A stretch of 25,460 nt of DNA from Methylomonas sp. (GCA_026990815.1 JALXCS010000075.1:1-25460); one strand, 5' to 3'. Counted from the stretch's first letter, positions 1-7,650 are shown. The notes: generated from the sequence alone by a model not told the origin. Made by a program: numbers and translations.

Positions 1-1383
1 GCCCCCTTCGCAGCGCACAGAAATATGTATCTGGATGGCAACAGAAAAGTCATCAAACAATTATCCAAATCAGGTGCTTTGTCAGCCGGTATACCAGGCT
101 TACCGGCCGCTTTGGTTCATATAGCCGAGAAATACGGAAGATTACCGCTATCCACCAGTTTAAAACCAGCCATCAACTACGCCAAGCATGGCTTTGCCAT
201 TGGTAAACGCCATCTTCGCATGTTGACATTCAGGTACAAGGTACTAAAGCAATCGGCTGCTGCCAGTCAAATTTTTCTTGAAAATGGAAAAATTCCAGAG
301 CCACAATCAGTTCTTATTCAGACTGACCTAGCTGGTACTCTGGAAGCAATCGCCGAACATGGAAAAAAAGGCTTCTATGGTGGCAAAATTGCAAAGTTAT
401 TAGTAAAAGCAGTTGAAAGTAATGGCGGAATCTGGAGCAAACAAGACCTGAAAGCATATCGGGTTAAAGAACGCCCCCCCATTATCGGCAGATACCGAAA
501 TATTAAAATCACCAGCGCTTCCCTTCCCTCCTCGGGTGGAATCGTTCTGCTCGAAGCATTGAATATCCTTTCTGCCTATAAATTAAATTCACTGGATAAT
601 ATTACCCGTAAACATCTTGTTGTTGAAGCAATGCGCCGCGCCTATCATGACCGGGCACGATATCTTGGTGATCCCGATTTTGCTAAGATTCCCACGCTAC
701 GCTTATTAACCTCCGATTATGCGGCGGGTTTAAGAGCGACAATTCGATTGGATAAAGCACTTCCAAGCAGTTACCTGACTGGTTGGCAACAAAATGAATC
801 TAAAGGTAGTGATACAACCCATTTTTCAATTATTGATCAAGAAGGTAATCGTGTTGCCGCAACATTAAGCATCAATTTTCCGTTTGGATCCGGTATGGTT
901 GCAGCAGGTACTGGTGTGCTACTGAATGATGAAATGGATGATTTTGTCAGCCAGCCAGGTGACATGAATGGATATGGATTAATTGGAGGAATGGCCAACT
1001 CGATTGAACCAGGGAAACGTATGCTATCGAGCATGACACCAACCTTTTTGGAAGATTCCCATCGGATTGCGGTCTTAGGTACCCCCGGCGGTAGTCGCAT
1101 TATTTCTATGGTTTTGCTGGCAATACTTGATTTTGCAAAAGGCAATGGCCCTGAATCCTGGGTTCAAGTAAAACGGTTTCATCATCAATACATCCCGGAT
1201 CAGATTCTGTATGAAAAAAATGGTCTGACAGATAATGAAATTGTAATGCTTGGTGAATTAGGCCATCAATTCAAACAAAAAAGTTATAAATATGGCAATA
1301 TGCAAGCCATACAATTCAACAAAACTACCAAACAATATTCAGCAGCCAGTGACCCTCGCGGAGAAGGATCATCTATCCCTTAA
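1..1383 (+). CDS. ggt: Gamma-glutamyltransferase (5' end outside window)
   Basis: Gamma-glutamyltranspeptidase cleaves the gamma-glutamyl bond of glutathione and related compounds, normally in the periplasm, after self-cleavage into large and small subunits. The reading frame is open from base 1 and the first residues (APFAAHRNMYLDG) match the family region before the usual large-subunit core, so the gene starts upstream and about 100 residues plus the signal peptide are missing. The ATG at 25 is internal. The autoprocessing/nucleophile site is the DTTHFSIID motif with the threonine codon at 814-816; LSSMTPT, GTPGGSRI and RFHHQ of the small subunit follow. The C-terminus ends with ASDPRGEG, as in the family. 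No operon partner is visible downstream. Family assignment is very secure; substrate preference is not readable. Confidence 0.95.
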   Translation, partial: APFAAHRNMYLDGNRKVIKQLSKSGALSAGIPGLPAALVHIAEKYGRLPLSTSLKPAINYAKHGFAIGKRHLRMLTFRYKVLKQSAAASQIFLENGKIPEPQSVLIQTDLAGTLEAIAEHGKKGFYGGKIAKLLVKAVESNGGIWSKQDLKAYRVKERPPIIGRYRNIKITSASLPSSGGIVLLEALNILSAYKLNSLDNITRKHLVVEAMRRAYHDRARYLGDPDFAKIPTLRLLTSDYAAGLRATIRLDKALPSSYLTGWQQNESKGSDTTHFSIIDQEGNRVAATLSINFPFGSGMVAAGTGVLLNDEMDDFVSQPGDMNGYGLIGGMANSIEPGKRMLSSMTPTFLEDSHRIAVLGTPGGSRIISMVLLAILDFAKGNGPESWVQVKRFHHQYIPDQILYEKNGLTDNEIVMLGELGHQFKQKSYKYGNMQAIQFNKTTKQYSAASDPRGEGSSIP

Positions 1384-1504
1384 CAACTTGATGTGGATTG
1401 ATAATTGAAGTCATGTTTTGTGGAAATATCCCTGGATGTTTATGAAACTGCGGTTTCAGGGTTATGTCAACAATCTCTGTACATGACAAAAAACCTGTGG
1501 AATG

Positions 1505-1605
1505 GAGGTAAGCGATTGAAATAAGAATTCCTTCTGGCGCAGGGATGCGATAGAGAGCCACAAGGATGTATCTACGCGTGTCTTTTTATTTCAATCGCTT
1601 ACCTC
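1505..1605. repeat. Intergenic element with perfect 20-bp inverted ends
   Basis: Bases 1505-1524 (gaggtaagcgattgaaataa) are the exact reverse complement of 1586-1605, with 61 bases between. The inner part contains a GCAGGGATG...CAAGGATG...CGTGTC pattern that resembles dispersed intergenic palindromic repeats of gammaproteobacteria, from memory only. It could be a small non-autonomous mobile element or a long hairpin at the 3' side of ggt. A shorter perfect hairpin (TGAAAC-tgcg-GTTTCA, 1443-1458) lies just upstream and has no T-run, so it is not a clear terminator. Confidence 0.6.
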
Positions 1606-1645
1606 TTTGATGTCTTTTTGTCGTGAATAAAGGTCAATAATAACT

Positions 1646-2176
1646 TTAAAACCAAGGCCGAAAAAAAGGTTTTTCCTTACGTTTAATTGATGGTTTCTGT
1701 TTTGATTTTGATGATTGAATTACTTTGGAAACTTTTTGCCGTTTTATTTGCGTGTTACTATTAGATTTTGAAGTTTCAACTTTAGTCCTCTTACTTTCAG
1801 CCGCATTGACATTACTAATGAGAAACCCGGCAATTTCTTGCAGATAGTTTGTTTCAGCCAGCTTCTTTTCTTCAGTTTGACTGGCTTCACTCAATATTTT
1901 GAGTTGACTTGCAGACATTCCTACGACATTGGAGCCGGCACTAACCGAAAAAATAATTAATACATTAATAATATAATAAACCGGTTTTTGCCAAACTGGA
2001 GCTTTTAGTTCGGCCAAAACCATTAACCCTAGCAATAAACACATGGCAATGGCTGTATATTTTGGTGGCAAGTCAAAATTGACCCATAGTGAATTTGCAA
2101 TCGTCATGGTAATGCCGCCGGCTATTCCTGGTGTTAGCATAGAGTTTGGATTGAGAAAATCTTTAACATCAGACAT
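1646..2176 (-). CDS. Small membrane protein with long basic tail, unknown function
   Basis: I do not recognise a family. The 176-residue protein has three hydrophobic stretches in its first half, at about residues 14-32, 39-57 and 65-86, with a PVWQKP turn between the second and third. Residues about 90-115 look helical and charged, and from about 125 to the end the chain is rich in Lys, Ser, Thr and Gln and strongly basic, which suggests a cytoplasmic tail or a nucleic-acid or lipid contact. The general look (short N-terminus, two to three membrane spans) is a little holin-like, but there are no phage genes nearby. The start is well supported by AGGAGGTG placed 5 bases before the ATG at 2174-2176. 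An 80-bp element that recurs before the nir operon lies 22-101 bases upstream of this start. Confidence 0.75.
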   Translation of the reverse strand: MSDVKDFLNPNSMLTPGIAGGITMTIANSLWVNFDLPPKYTAIAMCLLLGLMVLAELKAPVWQKPVYYIINVLIIFSVSAGSNVVGMSASQLKILSEASQTEEKKLAETNYLQEIAGFLISNVNAAESKRTKVETSKSNSNTQIKRQKVSKVIQSSKSKQKPSIKRKEKPFFRPWF

Positions 2177-2197
2177 TTGGCACCTCCTGCTTATCGT

Positions 2198-2277
2198 TTA
2201 TCAACATATCGTGATTTTGACTTTATCAAAAGCTAAGCTGGAAGTAAGTGATGTATTCACATTAAAAATGAATTTAA
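2198..2277. repeat. 80-bp element, copy A (paired with 5587-5666)
   Basis: This stretch matches 5587-5666 at 71 of 80 positions without gaps, counted by eye. It contains two dyads: TTTTGA-CTTTA-TCAAAA (2215-2231) and GTGA-TGTAT-TCAC (2248-2260). Their centres are 31 bp apart, about three helix turns. Both dyads are identical in the two copies, while most mismatches fall between or outside them. The copy lies directly before the minus-strand gene that starts at 2176 and its other end touches the stop of the broken transposase (2274-2276). It may be a shared control region or a transposase-linked repeat. Confidence 0.65.
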
Positions 2278-2930
2278 ATAACATTGAAGCAGAGTATCAA
2301 GGGCTCAGCCATCTTGATTTCTATAGTTTTCACTTTTCCTGTCTCCACCATGAGCTGTAAGCTTTGTTGCCCTTGCTCAGCCGTGTTTAACGTATTAAAT
2401 ATTTTCTGATAATTTGCAGCCCTTAGTTCAGAGTTAACGCCTAAATCTTGACATAACGGGTGCTCAGTGATTAAAATGTTCGTTTCGTCTAACGCATAAT
2501 GTCGATAACTTGACCACCGGTAATCGGCAATATTATTAACCATATTAGCCTTATCAGGATTCATTTCAATATAACGATAGAGGGTAAAGAGATAATTCTC
2601 GCTATCTATTAAGCATGATTTAAACCTACCTTCTCAGATAGTGCCTGTTCTATTATGGATGGCATTAAAAAAACGAACATATCGATTTGCCATCGTTTGC
2701 ATAAATTTACTAAGTTGTACTTTGTCCTCCGGGGTTATAAGGAGATGCATGTGATTGCTCATGATGACATAGGCATGCAGATGACAATCAGATTTAGATA
2801 ATGTATGTGCAATATCTTCTGTGATCCGAATCATATCTTCTTCAAATTCAAAGATGTCTTGTCTATTGTTACCCAGGTGTATAACATGCACAGGTTTGTT
2901 GGGAACAACAATTCTTGGTAATCTAGCCAT
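2274..2930 (-). pseudogene. RAYT (Y1 family) transposase broken by one in-frame TGA
   Basis: REP-associated tyrosine transposases are single-copy Y1/HUH-type enzymes linked to the spread of REP palindromes. The N-terminal part (2637-2930) reads MARLPRIVVPNKP at the start, has the HUH-type metal motif NHMHLLI, and NRYVRFFN with the candidate catalytic Tyr. The frame meets TGA at 2634-2636 and then continues without any shift into EGRFKSC, YLFTLYRYIEMNPDKANMV and DYRWSSYRHYAL, all typical of the family. The stop replaces the Trp of the usual GTIWEGRFKSC run, so TGG to TGA is the single visible lesion. The joined length, 218 codons, is normal for the family. Recent inactivation is likely. Read-through cannot be excluded but nothing supports it. 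Confidence 0.9.
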
Positions 2931-3107
2931 TTAAAGACTATACCTAAACCTTACCTATAAATTAAGCTGGCTGACTCCTTGGTTTGACCTCTTGTTTCTG
3001 CTCAATAAAACACCTGAATATCAGATAAATAATAAATACTCTTAAAGCTGTTTCAGGTATTATTTACAATCGGATTAAATGTTTAAAACTAACCCCAATT
3101 TCCTAAA
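2931..3107. promoter_or_regulatory. Divergent spacer with two alternative hairpins before the DUF3754 operon
   Basis: The spacer separates the broken transposase from the operon at 3108. It holds two overlapping inverted repeats: ACCTGAA (3012-3018) with TTCAGGT (3052-3058), and TAAATAATA (3026-3034) with TATTATTTA (3058-3066). One arm of the second lies inside the first hairpin and the other outside, so the two folds exclude each other. This could be a control element or chance in AT-rich DNA. I see no convincing promoter pair and no strong ribosome binding site before the ATG at 3108. Confidence 0.3.
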
Positions 3108-4367
3108 ATGAACAAAAAAATACACTACCAGTCCGATATTCTAGAGCGATTTATTCCTGTCAGCCTAGATCGTTTAATTACAAATCTTGCCGATTCGCAA
3201 CAGTTAGAGACTCAACAAGTCGCCGAATTTAAAAAAATGTGTGAAGTTTATTGCGCGTTATATCATGCAAAAACGCATTCCCAACTGCAATCTTTAAAGA
3301 AAATCTACCGACCATTTAATCCAGATAGAGAAGTTCTGGTGAGCCAGAAAGAGCAATCCTCAGATCAACTCAAGCAATTCAAACAAGAATTGCGCACCAT
3401 GCTTGAAAAAGCCAATTTCGAACCATTATCCGAAAAGGACTTGAATGATGCTCTTAACAAAATTTCTCCTCATGGCGTAAAAGTCTCTGTTGATTTTGAT
3501 GAGTTTGCTGATGTGACCCTTTATTATCGGGGAACTGCTGTTCAAACTGAATTCCGCCGAAACTGGAAAACCTTGCAACTAAAAAAACAACCTTTCGAAC
3601 TGCAAATATACAGACGCCTATTTGTGGTATTACAGCCCAAAAATCGACAACAAAGAGTTGATGATTTGATCGAAGCAAAAAAAATAAGTAGAAAAAAAGC
3701 TGAAAAAGATGTCGATACGGCATTCAAAACGCTTGGAATTTTAGGGGAGGAAGACATTGTTTACATGAAACTATTTAAAGATATTCCCACTGCAGATCTG
3801 GAAATGCTGTTCCCGAATACCCGTGTGCAAATGCGTATGTTTGATAAGGTTAAATTGGGTGTTATGGGGGGGGGTGGCACAGCTGGTGGAGTCATGGCGA
3901 CGATCAGTAAACTAAGCGCTGCGATTGATCCAATGTCTGCGGCATTAGCTGTCGGTGGCTTGTTAGGCGTCTTATGGCGCCAAATTCAAAAAATATTTTC
4001 ACAAAAGGCCAAATACAGTGCCATTCTTACAAAAAACTTGTATTTTTATTGCCTGGACAATAACCTGGGCGCACTGACAACCATCGTTGATGCTGCTGAA
4101 TCAGAAGAATGCAAAGAAGCCATTCTGGCTTATTTTTTTCTGCTCACAACGGGCTCAGTTTCAAGAACAGAACTGGATCAACGAATTGAGGCGTTCATAC
4201 TAGAACAATACGAAATTCCAATGGACTTTGAAATTGAAGATGGATTACAAAAACTTGAAAAAGCCGGTTTGCTATCCACTCAGGAAAATCTGCTAAATGT
4301 CTTGCCTTTACATGAAGCGAATAACCGATTAATGCAAACCTGGATCGAGTTCATCAACAAAACTTAA
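3108..4367 (+). CDS. DUF3754 / TMEM143-like protein
   Basis: The protein (419 aa) fits the DUF3754 (TMEM143-type) family, whose function is not known; a human relative is a mitochondrial membrane protein. Signs are DVTLYYRGTA near residues 135-145, the following FRRNW and QIYRRLFVVL segment, and KLFKDIPTADLEMLFPNTRV around 220-240. Two short hydrophobic or glycine-rich stretches follow, KLGVMGGGGTAGGVMATI and SAALAVGGLLGVLW, which may form a membrane hairpin. The C-terminal third looks like a helical, winged-helix-like domain (SVSRTELDQRIEAFI, then DGLQKLEKAGLL). There is no signal peptide. The next gene starts 4 bases after the stop, so the two are almost certainly co-transcribed and may act together at the membrane. 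Confidence 0.8.
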   Translation: MNKKIHYQSDILERFIPVSLDRLITNLADSQQLETQQVAEFKKMCEVYCALYHAKTHSQLQSLKKIYRPFNPDREVLVSQKEQSSDQLKQFKQELRTMLEKANFEPLSEKDLNDALNKISPHGVKVSVDFDEFADVTLYYRGTAVQTEFRRNWKTLQLKKQPFELQIYRRLFVVLQPKNRQQRVDDLIEAKKISRKKAEKDVDTAFKTLGILGEEDIVYMKLFKDIPTADLEMLFPNTRVQMRMFDKVKLGVMGGGGTAGGVMATISKLSAAIDPMSAALAVGGLLGVLWRQIQKIFSQKAKYSAILTKNLYFYCLDNNLGALTTIVDAAESEECKEAILAYFFLLTTGSVSRTELDQRIEAFILEQYEIPMDFEIEDGLQKLEKAGLLSTQENLLNVLPLHEANNRLMQTWIEFINKT

Positions 4368-4371
4368 AAAT

Positions 4372-5550
4372 ATGACTGAAACACTGCCAAGCAAAACATC
4401 TTATATCCGAGAAGAATCACCCGGTTTTTTAGAACGAATCGGTGTCAGATATTACCGTTATCTGGCTAAAAAATCAGGCACCGCTGATATTGATAATATT
4501 CATATTGATGATCTGGCACCAGACATCACGTTAAAAGCACTAGCCAGCAACATCACTATATTTGCAGCCGTAATAGCCTTCGCTATCGGTGCACTGACAA
4601 CCTTTGTATCCATCTGGGTTGAATGGACTTTTAAAGACACAATGGAAACCGTTCCCTATTATTTATTGTACGGTAGTGTACTCATTATCATGTTGATTTT
4701 GGAAATGGGGGTATTATTCTGGCTAGGACTTAAAACTGTATATAGTTTGGCCTGCCTGACTGGCCACAACCAAGCCACCAAAGGTTCTTGTCTTCCAGGT
4801 GATGATGCTGTCCCAAATATTCTGGCCAGAGCCGCCCTGGAAGTTCCAGATCCGATTATCGAATATCTGGGTATTGACCCGCTAAAACACTTGTCCAAAT
4901 CCAAACTATTCCTTGTAGCTTTTTTGTATAAAGCAAAAGTAGCGCTCTCCAGCTTTGTGGTGAAATTTATCCTGGTCCGCTTGTTTGGCAAAGGTGAGGT
5001 GAGAAACGCGTTTAGCTGGGTTGCCATTCCCATCACTGGCATCTGGGATGCCTTTACTCTATATAAAGTTGCCAGAGAAGCACGGTTGCGCTTATTTGGC
5101 AACAAACTTGCTGCCCATATTGCCAATGATATGTTGACCGATGACTTTATCGCCCAGCTTAGTCCAAAAGCACAAGAGGGTTCAATTCGTGCAATAGCCA
5201 CCATGATGGTACTAGCGCAACATTATCATCCCAACATGCTAATTTTATTGCTGAGACTGACCACAACGTTCAACATAAAAGAAGATTGTGAATATGATAA
5301 TTGGGACGACTTTGTTTCTCTATTAGATGAAGTTTCCAATGAAGAAAGAAATTTTTTACTCGACCTGCTTTGTGTCTCCGCCGCTTTCGATGGACACTTA
5401 TCAAGGCTGGAGAAATTCCATTTACCCCTGGCTTTTAAAGAACATACTGCTGTTTACATGCAACGTTCAGAGAGATTAAAAAATTGTCTGCTCAATGGCC
5501 AATTGCACGAGGCCAAGGTCTTATGTACGCTGGATTTTGAGCCTGGTTGA
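4372..5550 (+). CDS. Multi-pass membrane protein, partner of the DUF3754 gene
   Basis: This 392-residue protein starts 4 bases after the DUF3754 stop. It has a soluble, acidic N-terminus of about 50 residues, hydrophobic spans at about 57-82 and 97-125 (ending in the VLFWLGLKTVYSLACL stretch), a further weakly hydrophobic segment about 180-210 (LFLVAFLYKAKVALSSFVVKFI), and a soluble C-terminal half with a helical domain reminiscent of tellurite-resistance-B-like folds (DLLCVSAAFDGHLSRLEK). It resembles proteins annotated as LBF_2804 family, which I recall as often adjacent to TMEM143-type genes; that name is tentative. Function is unknown. Repeat copy B and the nir operon follow on the same strand. 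Confidence 0.7.
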   Translation: MTETLPSKTSYIREESPGFLERIGVRYYRYLAKKSGTADIDNIHIDDLAPDITLKALASNITIFAAVIAFAIGALTTFVSIWVEWTFKDTMETVPYYLLYGSVLIIMLILEMGVLFWLGLKTVYSLACLTGHNQATKGSCLPGDDAVPNILARAALEVPDPIIEYLGIDPLKHLSKSKLFLVAFLYKAKVALSSFVVKFILVRLFGKGEVRNAFSWVAIPITGIWDAFTLYKVAREARLRLFGNKLAAHIANDMLTDDFIAQLSPKAQEGSIRAIATMMVLAQHYHPNMLILLLRLTTTFNIKEDCEYDNWDDFVSLLDEVSNEERNFLLDLLCVSAAFDGHLSRLEKFHLPLAFKEHTAVYMQRSERLKNCLLNGQLHEAKVLCTLDFEPG

Positions 5551-5586
5551 TTGAAAAGTTATCAGTCGTTCCCGCCAACTCGCTCC

Positions 5587-5666
5587 TTATCAACAAATAG
5601 TGATTTTGACTTTATCAAAAGTTAAGCTCAGAGTAAGTGATGTATTCACGTAAAAAATAAATTTAA
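5587..5666. repeat. 80-bp element, copy B, upstream of the nir operon
   Basis: Partner of 2198-2277, 71/80 identical and in the same orientation on the plus strand. The two dyads are TTTTGA-CTTTA-TCAAAA (5604-5620) and GTGA-TGTAT-TCAC (5637-5649), centred 153 and 122 bases before the ATG at 5765. The first resembles an FNR/DNR box (TTGAT-N4-ATCAA) but the gap between TTGA and TCAA is 5, not 6, so it is not a canonical site. Position favours a regulatory role for the heme d1 operon; the orientation relative to the gene is opposite to that of copy A, which is compatible with palindromic operators. Confidence 0.6.
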
Positions 5667-5764
5667 CTGTTATTCAAACGTGTCCTCAATGTAGTTTTAT
5701 GGTTTAATTTCAATCTAGCGTTCAGTCATATTGCTTAAAACAACAAAAATGAGTGAGGGGGAGT

Positions 5765-7330
5765 ATGAAATACATCAATAAACCAATAAAACTGTTTTTT
5801 TCCTGCACCGCAGCCTGGTTGTTAATCACCGGCCCAATTCAAGCTGGCTCTGATATCAATGCCCATCAGTTATATATGGATAATTGTGCCAGTTGTCACG
5901 GCGCCGATCACGGCGGCTATCTAGCCCCTCCATTAAATTCCGAAACCTTGAAAGGCCGCAGCCCGACTGTTTTACGTAGCACCATTATGACAGGCAGCTT
6001 TGAAACCTTGATGCCTCCTTTCTTTGGTCGTTTGTCAGATGAAGAAATTCGCGGTTTGGTTAAACATCTTCAAACAACCCCCAAGCAACCTAATCCAGCA
6101 TGGACACTGGCTGATATGAAAGCTTCGCTAAAAGTCTATGTTAAAGATGAAAGCAAATTACCGTCAAAACCCACTTATGCAATTGATAGCATGGATGATT
6201 TGATTGGAGTGGCTGCGAGGGGCAAATATGGCAGAGGGACGGGTTCAAGGGCTATTTTTATTAACAGTAAAATCCATCAAATCGTTGGCGAGATTCCTAC
6301 CGTAATAGCGGCGCATATTATTGACTTTGATCCGGCCAATGAGCGTTGGGCCTATGTGAAAACTGACACAGCTGAAATCTACAAGGTCGATTTGTATTCG
6401 ATGAAGGCGGTTCGCAGCATCAAAACCGGCTTTAATGGCCCTGGCATGGGTGTATCACGAGATGGTAAATACATTATGGCAGGCTCTTTTGTACCGCATG
6501 TCGCAGTCATTCTGGATTCTAAAACTTTGGAGCCATTAAAAGCTTTCAAACTGGAAGGTGTTGATCCTGATGGCCAGATGGTCACTTCTGATTCCGGCAT
6601 GATCATCGGTACTCCATTTGCTGATATTTTCGCCATTGCCCTGGAAAATGCCGGCCAGGTATGGATTGTTGACCTGAAAGAAGGTTTTCCAGTGACCAAA
6701 ATTAAAAATGTAGGTCGACATTTACATGATGCTTTTTTAACCCATAAAGGCCGCAAATTAATGGTCGCCTCTTACGATGACAGCATTGTTGCAGCAATTG
6801 ATCTTAAGGATCGAAAAATCATCAAGAAATTACAAGCGGGCTGTGTTCCTCATGTTGGTGGTGGTTCTGCGGTGAAAGTCGATGGCAGAACACTTGGCTT
6901 TGGTACTAATTTTGGCACTTGTGACAAAACCGTGGTCAGCGTATGGGATCTTGACAAAATGGAACTGGTTAAACAGGTACCGGTTTCTGGAGGAACTGAA
7001 TCACCAGCCGCTCATGCCAATGCACCTTATGTTGCTGTTGATATTATCACCAAAGATAAACGCGCCCGTACTATTCACTTAATTGACAAAAACTCACTGG
7101 AAGTTGTAAAAACTTTGGATGTTGGCGGCCATGCTTATTTCCCAGAATACAGTGCCGATGGCAAATATCTCTATGTTAGCGCCGGATATAGTGGAGATGA
7201 AGTGGTGGTCTATGATTCCAACTCATTAAAAAAAGTTGCTTCGATCAGCATGGAAAGTCCCGCTGGAATTTTTTCCAGAGGACGTGTGAAATACATGACT
7301 CGTGGCTTATCTCCCGATGAAATGGAGTAA
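5765..7330 (+). CDS. Cytochrome cd1-family protein (NirS/NirN-like)
   Basis: A periplasmic protein with an N-terminal c-type heme domain and a C-terminal heme d1 beta-propeller, the layout of nitrite reductase NirS and of NirN, which acts on dihydro-heme d1. Residues 1-27 form a signal peptide ending GPIQA. CASCH at 41-45 binds heme c, with MPPFFG (Met 83) as a likely ligand. The d1 domain runs from about 135 to the end. By eye against Pseudomonas NirS, H184 (AAHIIDF) fits the proximal ligand, H321 (HLHDAF) one distal His, and H363 (VPHVGGG) a conserved site. The region that carries the other distal His in NirS (SHEHPEF) reads TPFADIF at 283-289. I therefore cannot call it NirS; NirN-like or a separate function is possible. 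The ATG at 5765 follows GAGGGGG; the in-frame GTG at 5753 would lengthen the signal peptide by four residues. Length is 521 aa, between NirN and NirS. Confidence 0.85.
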   Translation: MKYINKPIKLFFSCTAAWLLITGPIQAGSDINAHQLYMDNCASCHGADHGGYLAPPLNSETLKGRSPTVLRSTIMTGSFETLMPPFFGRLSDEEIRGLVKHLQTTPKQPNPAWTLADMKASLKVYVKDESKLPSKPTYAIDSMDDLIGVAARGKYGRGTGSRAIFINSKIHQIVGEIPTVIAAHIIDFDPANERWAYVKTDTAEIYKVDLYSMKAVRSIKTGFNGPGMGVSRDGKYIMAGSFVPHVAVILDSKTLEPLKAFKLEGVDPDGQMVTSDSGMIIGTPFADIFAIALENAGQVWIVDLKEGFPVTKIKNVGRHLHDAFLTHKGRKLMVASYDDSIVAAIDLKDRKIIKKLQAGCVPHVGGGSAVKVDGRTLGFGTNFGTCDKTVVSVWDLDKMELVKQVPVSGGTESPAAHANAPYVAVDIITKDKRARTIHLIDKNSLEVVKTLDVGGHAYFPEYSADGKYLYVSAGYSGDEVVVYDSNSLKKVASISMESPAGIFSRGRVKYMTRGLSPDEME

Positions 7331-7334
7331 GGTC

Positions 7335-7646
7335 ATGAATAAGTCTATCTACCCTGCCCTGTTGTTGCTATTGTTTGGATTTACGGGAACTGGCCACGCG
7401 GCGAGTCCTTATGCCGGAAAAAGTTTGGGAGCAGCAGTTTGTTCCCAATGTCATGGCATCCGTCAACCCAGCGCTGATGCGCCATTTCCTTCATTGGCGG
7501 GTCGTGACAAAGACTATTTGAAACAGGCATTAAAACAATATCGCGACAAAACCCGGATTTCCGAGGTGATGAATCGAATTGCAGGATCATTGACCGACAA
7601 GGACATTAACAATATTGCCTCTTATTACAGCAAAGTTAAACCTTAA
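7335..7646 (+). CDS. Small periplasmic cytochrome c
   Basis: A 103-residue class I cytochrome c. Residues 1-23 are a signal peptide ending GTGHA; heme attachment is CSQCH at 36-40. The pattern PSLAGRDKDYLKQAL with DKTRISEVMNRIAG and LTDKDINNIASYYS resembles one half of cytochrome c4 or a c553, with Met in SEVMN as likely sixth ligand. It starts 4 bases after the cd1-like gene and precedes nirC, the place taken by the electron donor NirM in Pseudomonas, so it may feed or drain electrons to the cd1 protein. The role is inferred from position only. The ATG at 7335 is chosen over an upstream in-frame codon at 7302 because it gives a clean signal peptide. Confidence 0.85.
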   Translation: MNKSIYPALLLLLFGFTGTGHAASPYAGKSLGAAVCSQCHGIRQPSADAPFPSLAGRDKDYLKQALKQYRDKTRISEVMNRIAGSLTDKDINNIASYYSKVKP

Positions 7647-7650
7647 AGTC

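Noticed and set aside
4659..5204. 181-codon open frame on the minus strand
   Set aside because: It is antisense to the membrane protein gene at 4372-5550, has no recognisable family pattern and no good ribosome binding site.
5606..5618. TTGACTTTATCAA as a canonical FNR/DNR operator for the nir operon
   Set aside because: The gap between TTGA and TCAA is 5 bases, while the canonical box has 6. I keep it only as an unusual dyad.
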